From a bacterium 1XD8-76 (lineage in GTDB: Bacteria > Bacillota > Clostridia > Lachnospirales > Lachnospiraceae), in assembly GCA_003611955.1 (NCBI GenBank), contig RAZE01000004.1, positions 62,001-126,000 on the forward strand: a stretch of 64,000 nt of DNA. Direction: 5' to 3'. The position numbers and the translations under genes were made by a program. Below the pieces are notes generated by a model, which ran no database searches, was not told where the DNA came from, and saw only the letters and a program-made list of their open reading frames with translations. How positions within the stretch are numbered: position 1 is the first letter of the stretch; each line of letters opens with the position of its first letter. Positions 42,504-50,418 of this stretch are shown here, piece by piece.

Positions 42504-43394
42504 ATGAGAAGAGGACTTCAGAGATTGTTTGCCGGCGCGGGCATGATATTCACTCTGTTTATCGGATGCGGCACCGCGGCGAACGCGGTGAACTACGCGG
42601 ATTTATTTGATGCCGCGTATTATGCGGAAAAGAATCCGGATGTGGTGGAAACCTACGGAAACAATCCGAATGTATTGTATGCCCACTATGTAAATAATGG
42701 CATTAACGAAGGACGAAACGCCGGGCCGCTTTTCGATGTAAAGAAGTACAGAGAACATAACAGCGATCTGGAGGGACTTTACGGTGACAACTGGGCGGCT
42801 TATGTGAATCAGTATCTGACCGAGGGTCTGAAAGAGGGACGTATCGGTTACGGTGAAGATTTTGACGCGGCTTCCTACGCTGACCGGTATTCCGATCTGA
42901 AGAATGTATACGGTTATAACGTAAAAGCTCTGTATACCCATTATATAACACGCGGTAAGAAAGAGGGCAGAAATGCCTCCTACGAGTCCACGGAGGAGGA
43001 GAAGAAAGAGGAGAGCAAGAAGCCGGTGTTAAACGGCCATCAGGTAACCAGAAAAGCCAGCAGACTGTTTACGATCACAAACGAAGAGAGAAGAGCCTGG
43101 GGCCTGCGGAACTTTACCTGGGATAATTCCCTCGCGGCGCTGGCAGAGACCAGAGTGATGGAACTGCCGATCAGATTTGACCATGTGCGTCCCAACGGAG
43201 ACAGTATCTATGAGTATCGGGTAGATGCAGAGAATATTGCCATGTGGTATGACGATTCGGAAGATGTCCACAATGCTTTCATGGAATATTGGACAGACGC
43301 CAACAATATTATCGACCCGGATCTGCGTAAAATCGGGATTGCCTGCTATGAGGTAGGCGGTGTCTATTACTGGTGTGAACTGTTCAGAGAGTAG
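42504..43394 (+). CDS. Secreted CAP-domain protein with three N-terminal tyrosine-rich repeats
   Basis: 296 aa. A signal peptide (residues 1 to about 28, cleavage near ANA-VN) precedes three about 40-residue repeats at 35-74, 77-115 and 120-157, each starting FDAxYY or FDxxxY and ending in EGRxxG. A charged linker (about 162-175) leads to a CAP/SCP domain at about 186-296: NEERRAWGLRNFTWDNSLAALAETR and DHVRPNG (His227). The second CAP histidine, normally in a HxxNIL motif, is replaced by DANNII. It has a strong promoter and terminator, so it is monocistronic. Confidence 0.82.
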   Translation: MRRGLQRLFAGAGMIFTLFIGCGTAANAVNYADLFDAAYYAEKNPDVVETYGNNPNVLYAHYVNNGINEGRNAGPLFDVKKYREHNSDLEGLYGDNWAAYVNQYLTEGLKEGRIGYGEDFDAASYADRYSDLKNVYGYNVKALYTHYITRGKKEGRNASYESTEEEKKEESKKPVLNGHQVTRKASRLFTITNEERRAWGLRNFTWDNSLAALAETRVMELPIRFDHVRPNGDSIYEYRVDAENIAMWYDDSEDVHNAFMEYWTDANNIIDPDLRKIGIACYEVGGVYYWCELFRE

Positions 43395-43424
43395 GAAATT
43401 ATCTAAAAGTTATAAAAAAATTAG

Positions 43425-43464
43425 AAGAACTGCTGTAAAATTTTATTGTGGCAGTTCTTTTTTT
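43425..43464 (+). terminator. Intrinsic terminator of the CAP gene
   Basis: Nine-bp stem (AAGAACTGC at 43425-43433, GCAGTTCTT at 43451-43459) with a 17-base loop and a T-run to 43464. The next promoter overlaps its 3' arm. Confidence 0.8.
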
Positions 43465-43474
43465 GTGCTATAGT
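43446..43474 (+). promoter_or_regulatory. Promoter of the small membrane-protein gene
   Basis: -35 TTGTGG at 43446-43451, 17 bases, -10 TATAGT at 43469-43474, nested in the preceding terminator. Confidence 0.5.
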
Positions 43475-43512
43475 TATATTAATATCATTTAAGGGAAAAG
43501 GAGACAGTTATT

Positions 43513-43737
43513 ATGGGGGCAGCTGAAATGGGATATTTGATCGGTATTATACTGGGGAGTTTGCTGGCAGGCACAATTTTCGGACTCATTCCTTTTATTT
43601 TGGGTAAAAAAAGGGGATTGACAGGACTTGGCACAGCCGGATTGATATGTACCATTGTAGGATATTTTATATGGCCGCTGATCGGAGGGCTTGTTGCGGC
43701 TATTTTTATAATCATTATCATGATAAAGAGCAGATAA
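43513..43737 (+). CDS. Small two-helix membrane protein
   Basis: 74 aa. Two strongly hydrophobic segments (about residues 7-30 and 41-71) separated by a glycine/lysine loop (LGKKRGLTGLGTAG). A GGAGA SD and a candidate promoter lie upstream. No known family recognised. It is followed 27 bases later by the kinase-like gene, with which it may be co-transcribed. This could be a stress-related or scaffold membrane peptide, but nothing in the sequence supports a specific role. Confidence 0.6.
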   Translation: MGAAEMGYLIGIILGSLLAGTIFGLIPFILGKKRGLTGLGTAGLICTIVGYFIWPLIGGLVAAIFIIIIMIKSR

Positions 43738-43764
43738 AATAAACCCAGACAAGGAGGAAATCAT

Positions 43765-44391
43765 ATGAATACAATCATTACAATAGGAAGACAGTACGGT
43801 TCCGGCGGAAGAGAGATCGGTGAAAAGCTTGCAAAACGACTCAACATTCCGTTTTACGATAAGGAACTGCTCAGCAGAGCAGCAAAAGAGAGCGGTTTTT
43901 GTCAGGAGATGATAGAAAACCATGATGAGCGTCCCACCAGTTCTTTCTTATATAATCTGGTTATGGACACATATTCTTTCGGCTATAATTCTTCCTCTTT
44001 TGTGGATATGCCGATCAGTCACAAGATTTTCCTGGCTCAGTTTGATACGATCAAAAAGATTGCGGACGAGGGCGCCTGTGTGATCGTGGGAAGATGCGCG
44101 GATTACGCGCTCGCCGAATATCCGAACTGTGTCCACATTTTTATTCATGCGGATGAGGCGCACAGGATAAAACGTATTATGGAGCGCTATCATATGACTG
44201 AAGCCAAGGCGAGAGACTCCATCAATAAAAAGGATAAACAACGCCAAAGCTATTACAATTACTATTCCTCCAAAAAATGGGGACGCTCCGATACCTACGA
44301 TCTCTCCGTCAATTCTGCCAGACTTGGTATAGACGGTACGGCCAATCTCTTGGCTCAGTATGTGGAGGATGTGGAAAAAGGACGTTTATAA
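43765..44391 (+). CDS. Cytidylate kinase-like family protein
   Basis: 208 aa. The N-terminal P-loop reads ITIGRQYGSGGREIGEKLA, then a lid-type region (RRIMERYHMTEAKARDSINKKDKQR) and the C-terminal DLSVNSARLGIDGTANLL. The family (Cytidylate_kin2 type) is related to CMP kinase but usually has an unknown substrate; a true cmk function is not implied because the CMP-binding motifs differ. AAGGAGG precedes the ATG. It faces the flotillin operon across a strong terminator. Confidence 0.85.
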   Translation: MNTIITIGRQYGSGGREIGEKLAKRLNIPFYDKELLSRAAKESGFCQEMIENHDERPTSSFLYNLVMDTYSFGYNSSSFVDMPISHKIFLAQFDTIKKIADEGACVIVGRCADYALAEYPNCVHIFIHADEAHRIKRIMERYHMTEAKARDSINKKDKQRQSYYNYYSSKKWGRSDTYDLSVNSARLGIDGTANLLAQYVEDVEKGRL

Positions 44392-44418
44392 TAAACAGCA
44401 GAGGATAAGGAGATATAG

Positions 44419-44452
44419 AACTATTCGCAAAACGATAGTTTAACGAATAGTT
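44419..44452. repeat. Cluster of inverted AACTATTCG/CGAATAGTT motifs
   Basis: AACTATTCG at 44419-44427 and its exact complement CGAATAGTT at 44444-44452, with a third near-copy (CGATAGTT) in between. It lies between the kinase-like gene and a terminator. Function unknown. Confidence 0.5.
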
Positions 44453-44501
44453 GAGAGAAAAAATCTCTGTGGAGCCATTAACTGATTTGATAAATTGATA
44501 A

Positions 44502-44541
44502 TATAAAAGCCGGTATATTACGAAATATGCCGGCTTTTATA
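44502..44541. terminator. Bidirectional terminator between the kinase-like and flotillin genes
   Basis: Stem AAAAGCCGGTATAT (44505-44518) with ATATGCCGGCTTTT (44525-44538), one G-U pair, extended three A-T pairs outward, TACGAA loop. A- and T-runs on both sides allow termination in both directions. Confidence 0.9.
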
Positions 44542-44564
44542 ATTTACATTTCATTCACAGCGAT

Positions 44565-46160
44565 TTATTCCTGAGTATCTGTATTATTGTTGTTGGAACC
44601 TGCGATTTTGGCGCCCGCAAAGCCCGCCAGAACGGCATTCAGGTCGATTCCCGTGGATTCCTTTAAACCGTCCGTAACCTGGTTCAGCGTACCCATGATA
44701 TCCTTCATCAGTTTCGCGGAGTTTCCGTCACCGTACATGGTGATCCGATCGACTTTTGCGAGAGGTTCCGCAATATTCTTCGCGATCTCGGGCATCGCCT
44801 TAAAGTACATCTCCAGCACCGCGGCTTCGCCCATCTGTTTCATGGCTTCCGCCTTCTTCTCGATACCTTCCGCCTCTGCCAGTGCCTTTGCCCGGATCGC
44901 CTCGGCTTCTGCGAGACCTTTGCTGCGGATACCTTCGGCTTCCTGTTCCATAGCGTATTTCTGAGCTTCCGCAGTCGCTTTTAAAGCTTCTGCCTCTTTT
45001 TCTCTCTCAAACTTGTCGGCTTCCGCATTTTTCTGGCGCTCAAACAGCTGGGCCTCGGATTTTCTCTGTATTTCATACAGGTTGGCATCTGACTCCTGTT
45101 GTTTCGCGTATTTCTCGGCTTCCGCCTGTTTTTTGACCGTCGCCTCGAGCGTGCGCTCCGTGAGTTCGACTTCTTTTTCCTTCAGGGCGATGGCTTTTTC
45201 CTGCTTGGCGAGATTTGCCTCCGCGGTTGCAACTTCGACCGTCTTTCTCTCCATCTCCTGCTGGATCTGGTATGCTGCGTCGGCGATAGCCTTCTTGGTA
45301 TCCGCATCCTTCTGCAGCTCCGCTTTGCGGATAGCCAGATCGTTTTCCTTCTGGGCAATCATTGTCTCCGCGCTGATCTGCGCTTCCTTTGATTCTCTGT
45401 CCGCCTCCGCCTTGACGACCGCTTTTTCTTTCTGGGCTTTGGCGATGGCATTCGCGATCTCGAGTTCAGAACTCACCTGTGCGTCGTTGGATTCTTTCTT
45501 TGCCTGAGCCTGGGCTTTGGCAATCTCTTTTTCGCTCTCCGCTCTGGAGATGGCAGCGTTTTTCTGAATTTTGACAATATTGTCAACACCGAGGTTTTCG
45601 ATAACGCCGTTGCCGTCCACAAAGTTCTGCACATTGAAGCTGACGATATCCAGTCCCATCGCAGCGAGATCCGGCTCCGCATTTTCTTTTACTAAGGTCG
45701 CAAACTTCTGGCGGTCGCTCACCATCTCCTCCAGGTTCATCTTGCCGACGATCTCACGCATATTGCCCTCGAGAACTTCCCTTGCGACCTGCGCGATATA
45801 TTCCGTCGGTTTATTCAGGAAATTTTGCGCCGCAAGGTTGAGGCGTTCTTCATTGTCGCTGATCTTGACATTTACCGCCGCGTCCACCTTAATGTTAATA
45901 TAGTCCGCGGTGGGCACCGCGCTGGAAGTCTTCACATCGATTGGGATCAGCTGCAGGTTTAACTCGTCCTTCTTTTCCAGAAAAGGAATTTTTAGCCCTG
46001 CCTTACCGATCAGTACTTTCGGATGTTTTCTCAGGCCGGAAATTATGTATGCCGTATCCGGCGATGCCTTGACATAACCCGATGCAAGGATGATGATGAC
46101 TATGATCGCCGCCGCAACAGGAGCAACCATCCCGAGGATTCCCAATAATGCGTTAAACAT
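44565..46160 (-). CDS. Flotillin-like protein
   Basis: 531 aa. An N-terminal membrane segment (about residues 9-28) is followed by a SPFH/prohibitin domain (YVKASPDTAYIISGLRKHPK, then IKVDAAVNVKISDNEERL) and a very long Ala/Glu/Lys-rich coiled coil (about 200-460, repeats such as AEAEAIRAKALAEAE). This is the FloT/YuaG architecture that organises membrane microdomains. A NfeD-type partner is not encoded nearby. AAGGAG precedes the ATG. It is the last gene of an AI-2E-permease, dtd, flotillin operon. Confidence 0.93.
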   Translation of the reverse strand: MFNALLGILGMVAPVAAAIIVIIILASGYVKASPDTAYIISGLRKHPKVLIGKAGLKIPFLEKKDELNLQLIPIDVKTSSAVPTADYINIKVDAAVNVKISDNEERLNLAAQNFLNKPTEYIAQVAREVLEGNMREIVGKMNLEEMVSDRQKFATLVKENAEPDLAAMGLDIVSFNVQNFVDGNGVIENLGVDNIVKIQKNAAISRAESEKEIAKAQAQAKKESNDAQVSSELEIANAIAKAQKEKAVVKAEADRESKEAQISAETMIAQKENDLAIRKAELQKDADTKKAIADAAYQIQQEMERKTVEVATAEANLAKQEKAIALKEKEVELTERTLEATVKKQAEAEKYAKQQESDANLYEIQRKSEAQLFERQKNAEADKFEREKEAEALKATAEAQKYAMEQEAEGIRSKGLAEAEAIRAKALAEAEGIEKKAEAMKQMGEAAVLEMYFKAMPEIAKNIAEPLAKVDRITMYGDGNSAKLMKDIMGTLNQVTDGLKESTGIDLNAVLAGFAGAKIAGSNNNNTDTQE

Positions 46161-46188
46161 ACTTTTCTTCTCCTTTTCTTATATAAAT

Positions 46189-46638
46189 TTAAAACAGTTC
46201 CGCTGAGTCCAGCATGACGGTAAACGGTCCCTCGTTCGTAAAGGAAACCTTCATCTCTGCGCCGAAAACGCCGGTCCGGACATCCGCGCCGGATTCTTTG
46301 CATCTCTCGATAATATAATGATACATTTTTTCCGCATATTCAGCGGAACCGGATCTCGTGAAGGAGGGCCTGTTCCCCTTTTTGCAGTCAGCGTACAGAG
46401 TAAACTGTGAGATCAGAAGCAGGCTTCCGCTCACCTGGTCGAGACTCAGGTTTGTTTTTCCGTTTTCGTCTCTGAAGATGCGCAGTCCCAGCATCTTCTT
46501 TATCATTTTATCCGCGATCTCCTCCGTATCGGCGTCCTCCATGCCGATCAGCACCACATAGCCGTAAGGGATAGATCCGACAATCTGATCTTCTACCGTC
46601 ACGGAGGCATTTGATGCGATCTGTATCAAAAATTTCAT
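46189..46638 (-). CDS. dtd: D-aminoacyl-tRNA deacylase
   Basis: 149 aa, full length. Removes D-amino acids wrongly attached to tRNA. The catalytic signatures are LLISQFTLYADCKKGNRPSF and FTNEGPFTVMLDS near the C-terminus. Its ATG overlaps the upstream permease stop by four bases (ATGA), indicating coupling, and flotillin follows 28 bases downstream. Confidence 0.96.
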   Translation of the reverse strand: MKFLIQIASNASVTVEDQIVGSIPYGYVVLIGMEDADTEEIADKMIKKMLGLRIFRDENGKTNLSLDQVSGSLLLISQFTLYADCKKGNRPSFTRSGSAEYAEKMYHYIIERCKESGADVRTGVFGAEMKVSFTNEGPFTVMLDSAELF

Positions 46639-47933
46639 TTTTCAGTGCTCTCCTTTGCTTTCCCGGATTGTGATTTTTTTGACGATTCTGTGTCCTGCAT
46701 TGGGACATACACCTTTTCCAGGCTGATATGATCCAGCCCCTCATAGTCCTCCGTGTTGGTGGAAAGGGCCTTTTTCTCGAGGAGTTTATTGATCAGATAA
46801 CTGATGCCTGCATACAGCACGGCAAACAGCGGTACACCCACTACCATCCCGGCTATCCCCCACAGACCACCGAAGAATGTGATGGAGAAGATGACCCAGA
46901 AACCGGAGAGACCGGTGGACTCGCCGAGGATCTTGGGGCCGATCACATTTCCGTCCAACTGCTGCAGCGCCAGTACAAAGAGAATGAACGGAATACACTT
47001 TACCGGGTTGATCATCAGCACGAGCAGCGCGCTGGGGATCGCCCCGATATAGGGACCAAAGAACGGAATGATATTTGTCACACCGACAATAACGCTGATC
47101 AGCACGGCGTAAGGCATCTTCAGAATACTTGTGCCGAAAAAGCACAGGACGCCGATGATCGCGGAATCCACGATCTTGCCGCCCAAAAAGCCGATAAAGG
47201 TTTTGTTGGTAAACCTGCAGGCATTGATGACCTGGCTGGCGACGGGGCGTTCAAACAGCGCGTAACAGATCTTTTTCGCCTGACTTGCAAATTTCTCCTT
47301 CCCGGACAGTACATAGACGGAAATGATCATGCCGATCACCAGGTTGTAGAGCGATTTTAACATACCAATGACGCCGATGGAGGCGGAAAGGATAAAATTG
47401 TTGATGGTGGGCATTACCTTATTGTCCAACAGGCTGTCCAGATCTTTGGAGTAGGTACTCAACAGGCTCTCGATGTACGCTTCCACATCCGGATTGTCAG
47501 CGAGGAGTTTTTCCGTCAAATCGATCAGATTGTTGATATACGTCGGGAACCGCGTGATAATACTCTGGACGCTCAGCACAAGCTCCGGGATCACGATGGC
47601 AAAAAAGGAATATATGATAATCCCGATGAACAGAAAAGTGAGCAGAACGGAACCTGCCCGGATCCTTTTCTTCACTTTAGTATTTCGGGTATCGACACTG
47701 CATTTTTTACAGAACGGGTAGAGAAGCCGGTCCTCTATCCAGTTCAGCACCGGCGCTGCGATAAAAGCGATAATCAGGCCGTCGATCACGGGCATGGCAA
47801 CGCCGAAGATCACGTTCAAACCGTTCCAGATCGATTCCCCTTTGAAGATCAGACAGACAAAGCAGATCGCCAGGATCAGCACGACCAGAGCCGTTGTCCC
47901 CCATTTCATATACTTGTTGGTAAACTTTTTCAT
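46635..47933 (-). CDS. AI-2E family transporter-type permease
   Basis: 432 aa. Seven or eight transmembrane segments with the PerM/YtvI pattern: two N-terminal spans, an extracytoplasmic loop (about residues 120-175), and the C-terminal block VGVTNIIPFFGPYIGAIPSALL and DGNVIGPKILGESTGLSGFW. Family members export small molecules or act as Na+/H+ antiporters; AI-2 transport is proven for few. The C-terminus is a charged tail of about 50 residues. AAAAGGA lies upstream; a promoter is seen at 48002-48029. Confidence 0.88.
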   Translation of the reverse strand: MKKFTNKYMKWGTTALVVLILAICFVCLIFKGESIWNGLNVIFGVAMPVIDGLIIAFIAAPVLNWIEDRLLYPFCKKCSVDTRNTKVKKRIRAGSVLLTFLFIGIIIYSFFAIVIPELVLSVQSIITRFPTYINNLIDLTEKLLADNPDVEAYIESLLSTYSKDLDSLLDNKVMPTINNFILSASIGVIGMLKSLYNLVIGMIISVYVLSGKEKFASQAKKICYALFERPVASQVINACRFTNKTFIGFLGGKIVDSAIIGVLCFFGTSILKMPYAVLISVIVGVTNIIPFFGPYIGAIPSALLVLMINPVKCIPFILFVLALQQLDGNVIGPKILGESTGLSGFWVIFSITFFGGLWGIAGMVVGVPLFAVLYAGISYLINKLLEKKALSTNTEDYEGLDHISLEKVYVPMQDTESSKKSQSGKAKESTEK

Positions 47934-48001
47934 TTGGTTTTCAGTCCTTTTCTTTTCATGGCTGTCATGGTATTATGAGTAAAGAACACTATAATAATAT
48001 T

Positions 48002-48029
48002 ATTATATCAAAACAGGCGTGACTTTCAA
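48002..48029 (-). promoter_or_regulatory. Promoter of the permease-dtd-flotillin operon
   Basis: On the minus strand: -35 TTGAAA (48029-48024), 16 bases, -10 TATAAT (48007-48002). The ATG is about 70 bases downstream; the leader contains an AATAATATTATT palindrome. Confidence 0.65.
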
Positions 48030-48074
48030 CCGAAATTATCGATAATTCATGAAAAGAAGGACAAAAATCGTAAT

Positions 48075-48815
48075 ATGAAACTACAGCAGCTCTACAGTTA
48101 TACAAGAAAGGCCATAGACGATTATCATATGATAGACGAGGGGGATCATATTGCCGTGGGTATATCCGGCGGCAAGGATTCCCTCGCCATGCTCTATGCC
48201 CTGTGCGGTCTGAAGCGCTTTTATCCGGTCTCTTTTTCTCTCACCGCGGTGACGGTGGACCTGGGGTTTGAGAATCTGAATCTGGACAGGATCACTGCCC
48301 TATGTGCAGAACTCGGGGTGCCGTACCATATCGTAAAAACCGATATCGGCCGGATCATCTTTGAGGATCGAAAGGAATCCTCTCCCTGCGCCCTGTGCGC
48401 CAAGATGCGAAAAGGAGCGCTAAACCAGGCGATGAAAGAACTGGGATGCGGAAAAGTAGCCTACGCCCATCATAAAGACGACGTGGTGGAGACGATGCTG
48501 CTGTCCCTGATCTTCGAGGGGCGTTTCCACAGCTTTGCGCCGGTAACGTACCTGGACAGGATGGATATGACGGTGATCCGGCCGCTCATCTATGTGCAGG
48601 AGGCGGATGTGATCGGATTTGTAAACAAATATGATATCCCCGTGGTAAAAAGCCCCTGTCCCGCCGACGGGCACACAAAGCGGGAGTATGTCCACCTGCT
48701 GCTGCAACAGTTGAATCGGGAAAATCCCGGGGTGAAAGAGAGAATGTTCCATGCGGTGCAGGATATGGTCCCCGCCTGGAAAATACCGGCCGGACACGCG
48801 AAGGAAACGGTCTGA
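48075..48815 (+). CDS. ttcA: TtcA-type PP-loop tRNA thiolation protein
   Basis: 246 aa. The ATP pyrophosphatase PP-loop is VGISGGKDSLAML. Fe-S/thiolation cysteines are likely those of SPCALCAKMRKG and the later KSPCPADGH, matching the TtcA pattern for 2-thiocytidine at tRNA position 32. YAHHKDDVVETMLLSL is family-typical. A related TtuA-like role is possible because annotation within this family is loose. It is followed by the recombinase gene 24 bases later. Confidence 0.8.
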   Translation: MKLQQLYSYTRKAIDDYHMIDEGDHIAVGISGGKDSLAMLYALCGLKRFYPVSFSLTAVTVDLGFENLNLDRITALCAELGVPYHIVKTDIGRIIFEDRKESSPCALCAKMRKGALNQAMKELGCGKVAYAHHKDDVVETMLLSLIFEGRFHSFAPVTYLDRMDMTVIRPLIYVQEADVIGFVNKYDIPVVKSPCPADGHTKREYVHLLLQQLNRENPGVKERMFHAVQDMVPAWKIPAGHAKETV

Positions 48816-48839
48816 GACAGACGGAAGGAAATGGCGCCT

Positions 48840-49883
48840 ATGAAATATTATGAAGAACAGGACAAAAAAAATATTGAGAGGATACGGGAAATTCTGGAGC
48901 AACTGCCCTCTTTCTGCAAAGCTTTTTTCTATGATATGGCAGATTATACCTCCACGCGGACGAGACTCGCCTATGCCTACGATCTGAAGGTATTTTTTGA
49001 TTTTCTGCATAAAAACAATTCGGTCTGCGGCAAAATGGAGATAACGGAAATACCGATCTCCGTGCTGGATCGTATCACCAAGGATGATATACTGGAATAT
49101 CTGGATTACATGACGCTCTACGATAAGGAAGGGCGTGTCATTATGAATAAAGAGCGGGGAAAAGCGAGAAAGATCGCCTCTCTGCGCAGTTTTTACAATT
49201 ACTTTTACCGCGCGGAGAAGATCGAAAAGAATCCGGCATCGCTGATCCCGGTTCCCAGGCAGCATGATAAGGAGATCATACGGCTGGAACCTCAGGAGGT
49301 GGCCATTCTGTTAGATCAGGTGGAACGGGGGGAAAAACTGACAACGTCCCAGTTGAAATATCATAAGATCAATAAAGTGCGGGATATTGCCATTTTGACG
49401 CTTCTGCTCGGGACAGGCATTCGTGTGTCGGAGTGTGTCGGGCTGAACATGAGTGATGTGGATCTGGATAACGGAGCACTTGTAGTACATCGAAAGGGCG
49501 GCTATGATGCGACGATCTATTTCGGATTCGAGGTGGAAACCGCTCTGCGGGATTACATGGATCAGAGAGAAAACATGATTCCGCTGACCGGACATGAGGA
49601 TGCCCTTTTTATTTCCATGCAAAATAAGCGGATGGGTGTCCGCAGCGTGGAAAATATGGTAAAAAAATACACCCGGAACGTGACGACCTTAAAAAAAATC
49701 ACACCGCACAAACTGCGCAGCACCTACGGCACATCTCTCTATAAAGAAACCGGCGACATCTATCTTGTAGCCAGTGTACTCGGACACAGCGATGTAAATA
49801 CGACCAGAAAACATTATGCCGCTGTCAGCGATGAAAAACGAATGAAAGTGACTAATGCGGTCAAACTTCGCAGCGACACATAA
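48840..49883 (+). CDS. XerC/XerD-type tyrosine recombinase
   Basis: 347 aa. The N-terminal SAM-like DNA-binding domain covers about residues 15-120. The catalytic residues are visible: Arg in LLGTGIRVSECVGLN, Lys in VHRKGGYDA, His and Arg in PHKLRSTYGTSLY, His in LGHSDVNTTRKHY and the nucleophilic Tyr of KHYAAVS. The preferred start is ATG 48840, with GGAAGGA about ten bases upstream; ATG 48831 abuts the SD. No attachment sites or mobile cargo surround it, so it is probably a housekeeping XerC-like protein for chromosome dimer resolution or a relative. Confidence 0.85.
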   Translation: MKYYEEQDKKNIERIREILEQLPSFCKAFFYDMADYTSTRTRLAYAYDLKVFFDFLHKNNSVCGKMEITEIPISVLDRITKDDILEYLDYMTLYDKEGRVIMNKERGKARKIASLRSFYNYFYRAEKIEKNPASLIPVPRQHDKEIIRLEPQEVAILLDQVERGEKLTTSQLKYHKINKVRDIAILTLLLGTGIRVSECVGLNMSDVDLDNGALVVHRKGGYDATIYFGFEVETALRDYMDQRENMIPLTGHEDALFISMQNKRMGVRSVENMVKKYTRNVTTLKKITPHKLRSTYGTSLYKETGDIYLVASVLGHSDVNTTRKHYAAVSDEKRMKVTNAVKLRSDT

Positions 49884-49891
49884 TATATCTC

Positions 49892-49944
49892 AAAAGGGAA
49901 TATTCCGATTCCAACAGATTTCCGGAAAGGAATATTCCCTTTTT
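49892..49944. terminator. Bidirectional terminator between the recombinase and ACT genes
   Basis: Perfect 15-bp stem (AAAAGGGAATATTCC at 49892-49906, complement at 49929-49943), 22-base loop, flanked by A- and T-runs. Confidence 0.92.
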
Positions 49945-49956
49945 GATGCATAATGA

Positions 49957-50388
49957 TTACAATTTGCTTATCTCATCCTGGTCTACCAGCTTAATACCAT
50001 TCTCCGTCAATACTTCTACTGCCTTCTCATTGTCATTGACGCGCAGTATCATATAAGCCACATCTTTTTTGCGCGTGGTAAAGGCGTAAGAATATTCCAG
50101 ATTGATATCGTTCTCCCCCAGAACCGTCACCGTGCGCAGAAGGCTGCCCGGCTTGTCGGGGATCTCCACCGCCAGCACCTTCGTGACGGAGCAGATATAC
50201 CCTGCCTCCTTCATCGTGCACACCGTGTTGTAGACATCATCCACGATGATGCGCAGAATACCGAAGTCGGGCGTCTCGGCGATGCACATCGCCCGCATGT
50301 CGATACTGTTGTCGGAGAGTACCTTCGTAAATTCCGCAAGCCCTCCAGGCCTGTTTTCCAGGAAAACGGAGATCTGTTTTACAGTCAT
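49957..50388 (-). CDS. ACT-domain protein
   Basis: 143 aa, two ACT modules in tandem (QISVFLENRPGGLAEFTKVL, and LAVEIPDKPGSLLRTVTVLGEN). No catalytic domain is attached. Such stand-alone ACT pairs often sit next to paaK-type ligases and indolepyruvate ferredoxin oxidoreductase genes, and may sense aromatic amino acids (inference). AAAGGGGG precedes the ATG, and the gene follows paaK by 30 bases. Confidence 0.88.
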   Translation of the reverse strand: MTVKQISVFLENRPGGLAEFTKVLSDNSIDMRAMCIAETPDFGILRIIVDDVYNTVCTMKEAGYICSVTKVLAVEIPDKPGSLLRTVTVLGENDINLEYSYAFTTRKKDVAYMILRVNDNEKAVEVLTENGIKLVDQDEISKL

Positions 50389-50418
50389 TTTGTTGTCCCC
50401 CTTTCTCTTTTCGAGTGT

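Noticed and set aside
45013..45507. Open frames opposite the flotillin coiled coil
   Set aside because: The Ala/Glu/Lys repeats of flotillin leave long Ser/Ala/Phe-rich reading frames on the other strand; no SD or domain.
48840..49883. Tyrosine recombinase as part of a mobile element
   Set aside because: No direct-repeat ends, cargo or phage genes around it; it sits with ttcA and a shared terminator, so a housekeeping XerC-like role is more likely.
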